NCBI GenBank assembly: GCA_963819755.1 | Contig: CAWFXB010000002.1 | Location: 1,364,001 to 1,428,000, forward strand | Direction of reading: 5' to 3' | Origin: VRUE01 sp963819755 | GTDB taxonomy: Bacteria; Actinomycetota; Thermoleophilia; Solirubrobacterales; 70-9 | DNA: 64,000 bases | Shown: piece by piece, positions 25,038 through 32,038 of the stretch | Layout: each line of letters starts with the position of its first letter | Position numbering within the stretch: the stretch's first letter is position 1 | Translations under genes and position numbers: made by a program | Notes under the pieces: model-generated | The model's input: only the letters and a program-made list of their open reading frames with translations | Told to the model about the DNA's origin: nothing | Databases searched by the model: none

Positions 25038-25967
25038 ATGGCAGGAAGCGGGCTTCTCCCATCCGATATTCAGCCGGTCGCCAACGAGACCCGTGACCGG
25101 ATCATCACCGGCCTCGTCACGCTGGTGCCGTTCGTCGCTCTCGGCTTCGCCGGCTGGCAGGTCTGGGGCGAGGCGCTGCACTGGAGCGACGTCTTCCTCT
25201 TCGCCGGCATGTACGTGCTGACCGGCCTTGGCATCACCGTCGGCTTCCACCGTCACCTCACCCACCGCAGCTTCAAAGCCAAGCGCTGGCTGCACGGGCT
25301 GCTGGCGATCCTCGGCTCGGCGGCGATCGAGGGGCCGGTGATCTCCTGGGTCGCCGACCATCGCAAGCACCACGCCTTCTCCGACGAAGAGGGGGATCCC
25401 CACAGTCCCCACGTCGACCACGGACAGGGCTGGAGCGGCGCCATGCGAGGCCTCTTCCACGCCCATATGGGCTGGCTCTTCATCCACACCCAGCGGGGCA
25501 ACAAGGAGCGCTTCGCGCCCGACCTGATCAAGGACCCGACGATCAACTGGGTCGACCGCACCTTCATCTACTGGGCGATCCTCGGCCTCCTCGTTCCCTT
25601 TGCGCTCGGCTGGGTGATCGGCGGCACCCTCTTCGCGGCGCTCACCGGCTTGCTCTGGGGCGGCCTGGTCCGCGTCTTCGTCCTCCATCACTTCACCTAC
25701 AGCATCAACTCGCTCTGCCACGTCTTCGGCAACCGCGATTTCGAGACGACCGACGAGTCGCGCAACCTCGCCCTGATCGCGATCCCGACCCTGGGCGAGG
25801 CCTGGCACAACAACCACCATGCCTTCCCGACCTCAGCCACCCACGGCCTCGGCCGCTGGCAGGTGGACCTCTCGGCGGTCGTCATCGACGGCTTCGAGAA
25901 GGCTGGGTGGGTATGGGACGTAGTCCGCGTTTCGCCCGAACGCATGGCAGCTAAAGCTGCCCCTTAG
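25038..25967 (+). CDS. Acyl-CoA/acyl-lipid delta-9-type fatty-acid desaturase
   Basis: 309 residues, ATG of MAGSGLL. This is a membrane di-iron desaturase with three histidine boxes: HRHLTH, HRKHH and WHNNHHAFP. Four membrane-spanning helices are visible between them. It inserts a double bond into saturated acyl chains using O2 and an electron donor. The intergenic DNA shared with the cyclopropane synthase gene holds an AT-rich stretch (around 24998-25006) that may carry divergent promoters. The short motif HAHMGWLF is native to the family. Confidence 0.93.
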   Translation: MAGSGLLPSDIQPVANETRDRIITGLVTLVPFVALGFAGWQVWGEALHWSDVFLFAGMYVLTGLGITVGFHRHLTHRSFKAKRWLHGLLAILGSAAIEGPVISWVADHRKHHAFSDEEGDPHSPHVDHGQGWSGAMRGLFHAHMGWLFIHTQRGNKERFAPDLIKDPTINWVDRTFIYWAILGLLVPFALGWVIGGTLFAALTGLLWGGLVRVFVLHHFTYSINSLCHVFGNRDFETTDESRNLALIAIPTLGEAWHNNHHAFPTSATHGLGRWQVDLSAVVIDGFEKAGWVWDVVRVSPERMAAKAAP

Positions 25968-28441
25968 GGCGCAGCTTCGGATTCGTACCAGTCGATCCAG
26001 CCATTGCAGGCCGCGCTGAGCGGCACTATGCGGCGCTTGCCGGCGCGGACCGCGACCAGGTTGCCGACGAAGGCGACGTCGTCGTAGCCGCTGAGGCGCT
26101 GCAGGAAGCTCGGGTCGGCGGCGGAGATTCTGAAGCGCACCTGGCCGCCGTGGCTTCGATAAACGCCGGCCGGCCAGAACTGGCCGTCGTTGGCGAGGCT
26201 GATCGTGTTGGGGCGCTGCCCGTCGAGGGCGGGCACCAGCTCGCGTTCGAAGCCTGGTGCCGACAGGGTCAGCGCGAAGGGGGAGAAGTACTGGATGGAG
26301 AGTCGCCAGCGACCCGTCGGCAGCGCGAGCGTCTGCGCGGTGCTCTGGCCGGTCTGCAGCTGGCTGCCCTGGTCCCAGTGGGCCTTGGGCCCGATCGCCA
26401 CGCCTGGGAATAGCGAGGCCCGCCCCCGGTTGGCGAGCAGGATGCGGATCTCGGGCGAGGCGCAGCCCGCGCGGGCGCCGGCGTTGGTTCCCTCGAGTAG
26501 GACATGGCGGTTTTCAGGCACGTCGTGGGTCCGTTCCCAGAGCAGGAAGGAGGGCGTCGCGGCGATGCGTTTGAAGCCGGGTGGAGCCTGGCTGTTCCAG
26601 GCGGCGCGGCCGGTGATCACGTAGGGGAAGCCATCGAGGGTGCCGCGCGAGAAGGAGTCGAAGTCGATCGGGCTGTAGGCGTCGCCGGTGTCGAACGGCT
26701 TCTCCGGGTTCTCGGCGACGCTGGGATCGGGGAACTCGACCAGCGGCACGTGGGTGTCGGCGCCGAGCAGCTCGTAGGCCGCGTAGCGGTCCTGGCCGGC
26801 GTAGAGGACGGGCTTGCCGCGGACGATCGGCATGAAAGCCCGCAGCTCGGCTCCGTGCCCGGGCGGCCCCACCGGCGCGTTGCGCAGCGCCAGGAAGCTC
26901 GAGTAGACGGCGCCACCGATAAAGACGACGGCGAGGGCGGACCAGGCGACACGAACAAACCCAGCCGCGGTCGTCGTTTGTTTCCCAATGGGCGACAAAC
27001 GACGACCGCGCAGTCTGAGCTCGGCGAGCAGGGGGCGGATCGCCACGAGCATTGCCAGCGGCGCCCCGATCATCAGCGCCTTGGCGCTCGCGTAGTCGCC
27101 ACTGGTCGGCAGCGAGGCGAGGTAGAGGGCGACGCAGGCACCGAACCCAAGCGGGATCGCCAGTTCGCGGCGCCGCAGCCACCAAGCCGTGCCGGCGATC
27201 AGGGCGAGGATGCCTATGGCTCCCGCCAGGGCGGTCAGATGGGCGCCGCCGGGTGCTTCGAGCCGGTAGTTCGTCGCCGGCCAGATCCCGAGTGCCTCGA
27301 CCGGCGATACCGGCCCGTAGGTGTTCGTCCCCGCGACTTTGTTGAAGCTGTGGACGAAGCCGAAGGGGCCGATCAGCGTGGCCGCGGCGGCCAGCGCGAC
27401 CAGGGCGAGGATCGTCAACAGCGTCGCCGGCCGCAGCAGGAAGCGCAGCAGCACACGCGGCGCCAGCGCCCGACGCACCTCGGGCAGGGTGAGGCTCCAG
27501 AGGACGACGATCGCAACCGGCCAGGCAAGGCCGGCAAAGCTGTAGGAGAAGAAGATGCCCCCGGCCAGCGCCAGCCAAGGCAACGCAAACCGAAGAACGC
27601 CGGCTGCAGACGTGCCGGGAGTTAGCCGCCCATATGGGCGGCTAACTCCCGGCACGTCCCGGTTGCGCAGTGCGTCGATGTCTCGTAGGCCGACCGCGAC
27701 GGCGAGGACGAAGAGGGCCTCGGCCAGCTCCTTGAAGGCGCCCTGGGCGAAGTAGGAGGCTCCCAGGTAGGAGGCGGCGACCATCGTCGCCGCGAGCAGC
27801 CGCCGCCCGGGGCCGAAGCCCGGCAGGGCGGCCAGCGCGGTCAGCCCGGTGAGGATGCCGATCGCGAAGATCTCGCCGACGAAGGCTTGCCCCAGGCCGA
27901 TCCCCGGCACCGCTGCGGTGGCGACGGCGAGGCCGTGCGGTCCGAGCGGATAGCCGGCGTCGGGAACCGGCCCGGCGCCGCTGCGCAGCCACTCCGCCCA
28001 GGCGAGATGGAGGCCGAGGTCGTTGTTGAAGCCGACCCCCAACAGGCCCCAACGCCCGCTCACCGCGAACGGGATCGAGAGCACGAGGGCGATCGCAATC
28101 GCCACCGGCAGCCCCTGGCGAAGCACCCCCCACCGCCGATGGGCCGAAATGTGGACTCCGGCTCCACTTTTAGGCCCATCGGCGGTGGGGGGGCGAAGCA
28201 GGAAGACGATCGCACCCGCGGCGAGCAGCAGCAGGACCAGGCCCACGGTCGCCGAGGTGCCGTGGCCTGGGGCACGAGCGAGGACGCCGGTGACCGTCAG
28301 CACGGCGGCCAGGCCAGCCGCCGGCTCCAGCCACGACCACGACCCGCGCCCCGAGATAAGGAGCAGAGCGCGCCCGACGAGCAGCGAGGCGACGCAGATC
28401 AACGCCGCCGAGACGTAGGTCCCGATCATCAGAGAGGGCAA
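25964..28441 (-). CDS. Large polytopic membrane protein (GT-C-like architecture) carrying three palindromic inserts
   Basis: 825 residues. About 12-13 hydrophobic helices in the first 550 residues are followed by a 270-residue, probably extracytoplasmic, beta-rich domain (QLQTGQSTAQTLALPTGRWRLSIQYFSPFALTL). The fold layout resembles GT-C glycosyltransferases or arabinosyltransferase-like wall enzymes, with an acidic loop after the second or third helix (VGFNNDLGLHLAWAEWL). No family can be named with certainty. Three DNA palindromes lie in frame in the coding sequence and encode residues of about 81-108, 262-278 and 478-492. Each lies in a charged loop between hydrophobic helices. Its stop overlaps the stop of the desaturase by four bases. 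Confidence 0.75.
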   Translation of the reverse strand: MPSLMIGTYVSAALICVASLLVGRALLLISGRGSWSWLEPAAGLAAVLTVTGVLARAPGHGTSATVGLVLLLLAAGAIVFLLRPPTADGPKSGAGVHISAHRRWGVLRQGLPVAIAIALVLSIPFAVSGRWGLLGVGFNNDLGLHLAWAEWLRSGAGPVPDAGYPLGPHGLAVATAAVPGIGLGQAFVGEIFAIGILTGLTALAALPGFGPGRRLLAATMVAASYLGASYFAQGAFKELAEALFVLAVAVGLRDIDALRNRDVPGVSRPYGRLTPGTSAAGVLRFALPWLALAGGIFFSYSFAGLAWPVAIVVLWSLTLPEVRRALAPRVLLRFLLRPATLLTILALVALAAAATLIGPFGFVHSFNKVAGTNTYGPVSPVEALGIWPATNYRLEAPGGAHLTALAGAIGILALIAGTAWWLRRRELAIPLGFGACVALYLASLPTSGDYASAKALMIGAPLAMLVAIRPLLAELRLRGRRLSPIGKQTTTAAGFVRVAWSALAVVFIGGAVYSSFLALRNAPVGPPGHGAELRAFMPIVRGKPVLYAGQDRYAAYELLGADTHVPLVEFPDPSVAENPEKPFDTGDAYSPIDFDSFSRGTLDGFPYVITGRAAWNSQAPPGFKRIAATPSFLLWERTHDVPENRHVLLEGTNAGARAGCASPEIRILLANRGRASLFPGVAIGPKAHWDQGSQLQTGQSTAQTLALPTGRWRLSIQYFSPFALTLSAPGFERELVPALDGQRPNTISLANDGQFWPAGVYRSHGGQVRFRISAADPSFLQRLSGYDDVAFVGNLVAVRAGKRRIVPLSAACNGWIDWYESEAAP
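26966..27010 (-). repeat. 45-bp in-frame hairpin element
   Basis: A perfect 16-bp inverted repeat has arms at 26966-26981 (starting CGCGGTCGTCG) and 26995-27010. The 13-base loop itself contains a CCCA/TGGG pairing. Its length of 45 bp is a multiple of three and it lies inside the large membrane-protein gene, encoding a basic loop (RRLSPIGKQTTTA). Confidence 0.6.
27609..27658 (-). repeat. Perfect 50-bp palindrome in coding sequence
   Basis: Each 25-base half is the exact reverse complement of the other, centred at 27633/27634, with no spacer. It begins GACGTGCCGG, has CCATATGG in the middle and ends CCGGCACGTC, the same frame as the element at 14910-14959. It encodes DVPGVSRPYGRLTPGTS in a loop of the membrane protein without a frame break. 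Confidence 0.75.
28117..28200 (-). mobile_element. 66-bp palindromic element flanked by 9-bp direct repeats
   Basis: GGCGAAGCA occurs at 28117-28125 and again at 28192-28200. Between the copies lie 66 bases with perfect 20-bp terminal inverted repeats (CCCCCCACCGCC... and the complement) and a partly paired interior. The period of 75 bp equals 25 codons, so the insertion keeps the reading frame; removing one unit would leave the natural-looking sequence LLRQGLPVA. This is the pattern of a miniature transposed element with target-site duplication. No transposase of its own is present. Confidence 0.65.
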
Positions 28442-28484
28442 CCTATGTCAGCCGCCCCCCGTGGCGCAGCGAGACCGGCGGCTC

Positions 28485-29195
28485 TCAGTACTTCTCGGCC
28501 GCTCGTTCGAGGGTCTCGCGCAGGTTCTCGTCGCGTAGGGGCGCCGCATGACCGGCGCCGACCAGCGTGGGTTCCAGTGCTGCCAGCTTGCGCACCGACT
28601 CCTTTGCCTTCGCGTGGTCCCAGGCCCAGGCGGGGTGCGGGACGCTGGCCTCTCCGGGCGGCAGCGGTTTCAGTCGAGTGGAGTCGACGAGGTAGACGAC
28701 GTCGCTGACCAGCGCGACGCGGTCGCTCTCGCGCCACAGGCCGATCAATCCCGGGGCGTGGCCGGGGAAGTGGATGACTTTGAATCCCGCCACGTCATCC
28801 CCCTCGGAGACCGTGCCGGCGATCTTCACCGCACCGCCGTCCCAGCGCCGCAGCAGGAACGGGTAGATCCATCGCACCGGTGCCACCGGTAGCTGCGAGA
28901 GATCCATGTACGGGGCGATCGAGGCGTCGCTTTCGGCATCTGCAACGTCGTCGGGATGACAGAAGACCGGCACCCCAAGTCCGGATGCCGTGCCGCGATG
29001 GTCGGCGTGGGCGTGGCCGAGCACGATTCTCTTGACGCCGCCCAGCTCCTCGCCCGCCGCCCGCGCCTTCTTCGTCATCGCCCTGCTGCCGGCGTCGAAC
29101 TGGACCACGCCGTCGCCGTCCTCGATGAAGTAGATGTTCATCCCCTTGCGCAGGTCGCCCCGCAGCAGCCAGACCCCGTCGGCGACTCTCTCCAT
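28485..29195 (-). CDS. MBL-fold metallohydrolase
   Basis: 236 residues with the metallo-beta-lactamase fold. The metal motif is LGHAHADHRG (HxHxDH), with VIHFPGHAPG and VSDVVYLVD supplying the next metal ligands and VGAGHAAPL the last His. MBL proteins hydrolyse many substrates (glyoxalase II, lactonases, RNases). The short length and the absence of RNase motifs point to a small-molecule hydrolase. It lies 43 bases upstream of the large membrane-protein gene on the same strand, so the two may be one transcript. The substrate is unknown. Confidence 0.88.
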   Translation of the reverse strand: MERVADGVWLLRGDLRKGMNIYFIEDGDGVVQFDAGSRAMTKKARAAGEELGGVKRIVLGHAHADHRGTASGLGVPVFCHPDDVADAESDASIAPYMDLSQLPVAPVRWIYPFLLRRWDGGAVKIAGTVSEGDDVAGFKVIHFPGHAPGLIGLWRESDRVALVSDVVYLVDSTRLKPLPPGEASVPHPAWAWDHAKAKESVRKLAALEPTLVGAGHAAPLRDENLRETLERAAEKY

Positions 29196-29229
29196 GGCTC
29201 CAGCGTACCCCGGCTAGGCTCCCCGGCCA

Positions 29230-29379
29230 ATGCCGATTCACTGGAAGATCGGGATGTTCGTGCTGGTCGCCTGTCTGGTCGCGGCGATGGCGATCGCGAT
29301 CGTCCGCCTGGCGACGACCCCGACCGAAATCCTCGGCGACGGCTTTCGGGGGCTACCCGCGCGCCATGCCGGGCGTTAG
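29230..29379 (+). CDS. Small single-span membrane protein (49 aa)
   Basis: An ATG opens a 49-codon frame ending in TAG nine bases before the universal stress gene. The product starts MPIHWKIGMFVLVACLVAAM and has one transmembrane helix (about residues 6-27), then a short basic C-terminus (GLPARHAGR). Codon use matches the neighbours (GTC, CTG, GCG dominated). No family is recognised. Position and spacing suggest co-expression with the universal stress protein. It is short, so the call rests on codon use, the helix and its fit in the gap. Confidence 0.5.
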   Translation: MPIHWKIGMFVLVACLVAAMAIAIVRLATTPTEILGDGFRGLPARHAGR

Positions 29380-29388
29380 TATCGCGGC

Positions 29389-29832
29389 GTGTTCACTCGC
29401 ATTGTCGTTGGAACCGATGGATCGGAGACCGCCGCCGAGGCCGTGCGGCAGGCCGTCGACCTGGCCAAGCTCGCCGGTGCCCAGCTCAGCATCGTCAGCG
29501 CCTTTGAACCGGTTTCGAAACGCCGCCTCGAGGGCGAGCAGCAGGACGCTCCGCCCGACGTCCAGTACGAGATCGGGCCGCGCGAGGACGTCAACCTCGT
29601 CCTCGACGCAGCCGCAGCCGCGGCCAAAAAAGAGGGGGTGGAGGTGCAGACCCATCCTGTCGAGGGCGCGCCTTCGGAGGCGATCCTCAGTGTCGCCGAG
29701 GAGACCAAGGCCGACCTGATCGTCGTCGGCAACAAGGGGATGACCGGAGCACGGCGCTTCCTGCTCGGCAGCGTCCCCAACAACGTCTCCCATCACGCTC
29801 CATGCAGCGTGATCATCGTCCGCACTACCTAG
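29389..29832 (+). CDS. Universal stress protein (UspA family)
   Basis: 147 residues, GTG start. Single Usp domain beginning FTRIVVGTDGSETA and ending with the ATP-binding signature VVGNKGMTGARRFLLGSVPNNVSHHAPCSV, which fits G-x2-G-x9-G-S/T. ATP-binding Usp proteins help in survival under stress or hypoxia, which suits a genome with a bd oxidase and a DevS-like kinase, although no direct link is visible here. Confidence 0.93.
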   Translation: MFTRIVVGTDGSETAAEAVRQAVDLAKLAGAQLSIVSAFEPVSKRRLEGEQQDAPPDVQYEIGPREDVNLVLDAAAAAAKKEGVEVQTHPVEGAPSEAILSVAEETKADLIVVGNKGMTGARRFLLGSVPNNVSHHAPCSVIIVRTT

Positions 29833-29837
29833 CTGGC

Positions 29838-31184
29838 CTAGGGCTCCGTAGCTCTTCCGGCGTCGATCAGGCCGGCGCCTTGGCGATCGGGCTGCAGGCC
29901 TAGGTCGCGGGCGGTGTTGCGCAGGCGTTGGAACACCGCGTTGACCTTGCCCTCCGGCGAGAGGTCCTTGTCGAGGACGCCGCTGGCCAGGACCATCGCG
30001 GCGACCCCCGAGACGTGCGCTGCCGCCATCGAGGTGCCAACGTAGCTGCCGGGCTCGCCGAAGCGGCGCGGATTGCCGCCCTTCAGCGTCACCTGGTAGA
30101 TCGAGCGGCTCGACACCGAGGGGCAGCCGGTGACCGGGGAGCCGCCGCCGGGCGCAAGCAGGTCGACCCCTGCGCCTGGCAGCAGCGAGTAGCTGCCGAG
30201 GCAGCCGCCCTCGGTGGTGCCGCCAACGCCGATGACGTGCGGGCCGGTGGCGGGCGGCGAGACGCAGGCCTCCGAGCCCAGGTTGCCGATCGAGGCCACG
30301 GTCACGACCCCGTGCCGGTAGGCGTCACGCAGCTCTTCGTCGATGCTGGGGACGTTCTTGCCGCAGCCGAAGTTGAAGCTCATGTTGATCACGTCGGCGC
30401 CGTGGGTGACGGCGAAATGGATGCCCCGCGCGATGTCGCCGGCCTGCCCGCTGCCGTTGCGGTCGAGGACGCGAACCGGCATCAGCTTGGCCCGGTAAGC
30501 GAGCCCGGCCAGGCCGACGCCGTTGTTGGTCTTCTCGGCGATCGTGCCGGCGACGTGGGTGCCGTGGCCGTTTTCGTCGAGGGGGACGCTGTCGTGGTCG
30601 ACGAAGTCGTAGCCCTTGACGAACTGTCCGGCGGCGAAGTCGGGGCTGCGGCGAAAGCGGCTGCCGTCGTTGCGGTAGGCGATGCCGGTGTCGAGGACGG
30701 CGACGGTGATGCCGCGGGCGCCGCGCCGTTTGGCTGCGATCAGGTGCTGCCAGGCGGCGACTGCGTCGATCCCCCCTGGGGACACCGGCAGCAGCGCGGT
30801 GGCGGCCCCTTCCCAGGGCAGGAAGTTCCACTGCAGGGAGACCCAGCCTCCCGGCGGCCCGGGGGGCGTGGAGAGCGGCCCCGGGTCGTTGGGGATCCCG
30901 GAGGCGATAAGCGGAGCCTTCGTGCTCGAGGCCGTGGCGATGTAGTTGGGTGCTGCGTAGGCGACCCGTGGGTTACGCCTCAGGGCTTTGGCCGCCTGTC
31001 GCACACCGACGCCCGCCGGAAGGTCGACGGTCCGCCCGCTTCGCTGGCCTCTCACTTTCAGCACCAGCTGCCTGGGGGCGAATTCGCGTGCCTGTGAGAT
31101 GCCGGTCGCGGCATCGGCGGGGGCAGCGGCAATGGCGGTCGCGAGCAGCGCGACGGCGGCGAGTATCGGGGCTCTTCGGATCAT
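29838..31184 (-). CDS. Secreted subtilisin-like serine protease (S8)
   Basis: 448 residues. Signal peptide (MIRRAPILAAVALLATAIAA, ending PADA), then an inhibitor-like propeptide region (about 30-100) and the S8 catalytic domain. Catalytic residues are Asp in VAVLDTGIAYR, His in ENGHGTHVAGT, the oxyanion Asn region IGNLG, and Ser in VGTSMAAAHVSGVAAM. A typical GATLLPVSPGG-type loop precedes the Asp. It is exported and probably degrades extracellular proteins or processes surface proteins such as the giant secreted genes elsewhere in the window. It converges on the Usp gene. Confidence 0.94.
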   Translation of the reverse strand: MIRRAPILAAVALLATAIAAAPADAATGISQAREFAPRQLVLKVRGQRSGRTVDLPAGVGVRQAAKALRRNPRVAYAAPNYIATASSTKAPLIASGIPNDPGPLSTPPGPPGGWVSLQWNFLPWEGAATALLPVSPGGIDAVAAWQHLIAAKRRGARGITVAVLDTGIAYRNDGSRFRRSPDFAAGQFVKGYDFVDHDSVPLDENGHGTHVAGTIAEKTNNGVGLAGLAYRAKLMPVRVLDRNGSGQAGDIARGIHFAVTHGADVINMSFNFGCGKNVPSIDEELRDAYRHGVVTVASIGNLGSEACVSPPATGPHVIGVGGTTEGGCLGSYSLLPGAGVDLLAPGGGSPVTGCPSVSSRSIYQVTLKGGNPRRFGEPGSYVGTSMAAAHVSGVAAMVLASGVLDKDLSPEGKVNAVFQRLRNTARDLGLQPDRQGAGLIDAGRATEP

Positions 31185-31282
31185 CTGTGTTGTCGCCGCC
31201 GGCGGGGCCCGGTTCTGAGCGAGCTATCGCTTCAAACACCAGCCCCCCGCTGAAGTTGTCGGTGGCACATACTTTCGGATCG

Positions 31283-31750
31283 ATGCCGGACGGGTCTCCC
31301 AGCGACGTGCAGCAGCGCCTGATGAGCCTGGCGATCGAGCGGGCCCGCGAAGCCGAGGCACACGGCGACGTGCCGATCGGGGCGGTCGTCGCCCGCGACG
31401 GAGAGCCCCTCGCGGCTGCCGGTAACGAGCGCGAACTGCGCCGCGACCCCACCGCCCACGCCGAGATCCTCGCGATCCGCGCAGCCGCCGAGGCGCTCGG
31501 TGGCTGGCGCCTCCCCGGCACGACCCTCTACGTGACGCTCGAGCCCTGCGCGATGTGCGCTGGCGCGATCGTCCTCGCCCGCATCCCCGAGGTGGTCTAC
31601 GGCGCCCCCGACCCCAAGGCCGGAGCCGCCGGCAGCGTCCTCGACGTCCTCGCCGAGCCCGCCCTCAACCACCGTCCGCAGGTCAGCGGCGGCCTGATGG
31701 AGGAGGAGTGCGCAGCGCTGCTGCTCGAGTTCTTCGCGGCCCGCAGATAG
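31283..31750 (+). CDS. tadA: tRNA-specific adenosine deaminase
   Basis: 155 residues, ATG of MPDGSPSDVQQ. It deaminates A34 to inosine in the anticodon of tRNA-Arg(ACG). Zinc-dependent cytidine-deaminase fold: His-Glu in TAHAEILAIRAAAE and the PCxxC motif LEPCAMCAGAIVLARI. Length is normal for TadA. It is divergent from the subtilase, and a tRNA-Ser gene lies 28 bases downstream. Confidence 0.93.
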   Translation: MPDGSPSDVQQRLMSLAIERAREAEAHGDVPIGAVVARDGEPLAAAGNERELRRDPTAHAEILAIRAAAEALGGWRLPGTTLYVTLEPCAMCAGAIVLARIPEVVYGAPDPKAGAAGSVLDVLAEPALNHRPQVSGGLMEEECAALLLEFFAARR

Positions 31751-31778
31751 AGAAGCCAATACCCTTCGAACAGGACCC

Positions 31779-31868
31779 GGAGAGGTGTCCGAGTGGCTTA
31801 AGGAGCGCGACTGGAAATCGCGTGGGCGGGGTTAACCCGCCTCGTGGGTTCGAATCCCACCCTCTCCG
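31779..31868 (+). tRNA. tRNA-Ser (anticodon GGA)
   Basis: Ninety bases fold as a class II tRNA. The acceptor stem is GGAGAGG/CCTCTCC, and the anticodon loop CTGGAAA reads TCC (and TCT). A long variable arm (GGGCGGGGTTAACCCGCCT region) identifies serine, and the T-arm is GTGGGTTCGAATCCCAC. No CCA is encoded; the discriminator is G at 31868. Confidence 0.95.
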
Positions 31869-31992
31869 TTGACGCTTTGAGATTGGGACCGAGCACGAAG
31901 AACCCACACGTTCCATTATAGAAATATCAATTTTTTAGTAAGACTCGTGTCCAGATACTTGCTAGGTTGCGCCCTCGTTCGGTCCAGTCGGG

Positions 31993-32034
31993 CTTCCCTC
32001 CTTTAGTGGGGAAGTTTTCTCAGCTTGAGGGAGG
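31993..32034 (+). promoter_or_regulatory. Leader with two mutually exclusive hairpins before the RHS gene
   Basis: CTTCCC (31993-31998) can pair with GGGAAG (32008-32013). Alternatively CCCTCC (31996-32001) can pair with the ribosome site GGGAGG (32029-32034). The two pairings share bases and cannot coexist, the second hiding the ribosome site. Upstream (31905-31945) the leader is very AT-rich (TTATAG, ATATCAATTTTTTAG) and likely holds the promoter. Regulation is inferred. Confidence 0.35.
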
Positions 32035-32038
32035 CGCC

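Noticed and set aside
25461..25472. GCCCATATGGGC palindrome in the desaturase gene, like the centre of the 50-bp elements
   Set aside because: Only 12 bp, lacks the GACGTGCCGG ends, and encodes the conserved family motif HAHMGWLF, so it is coincidental.
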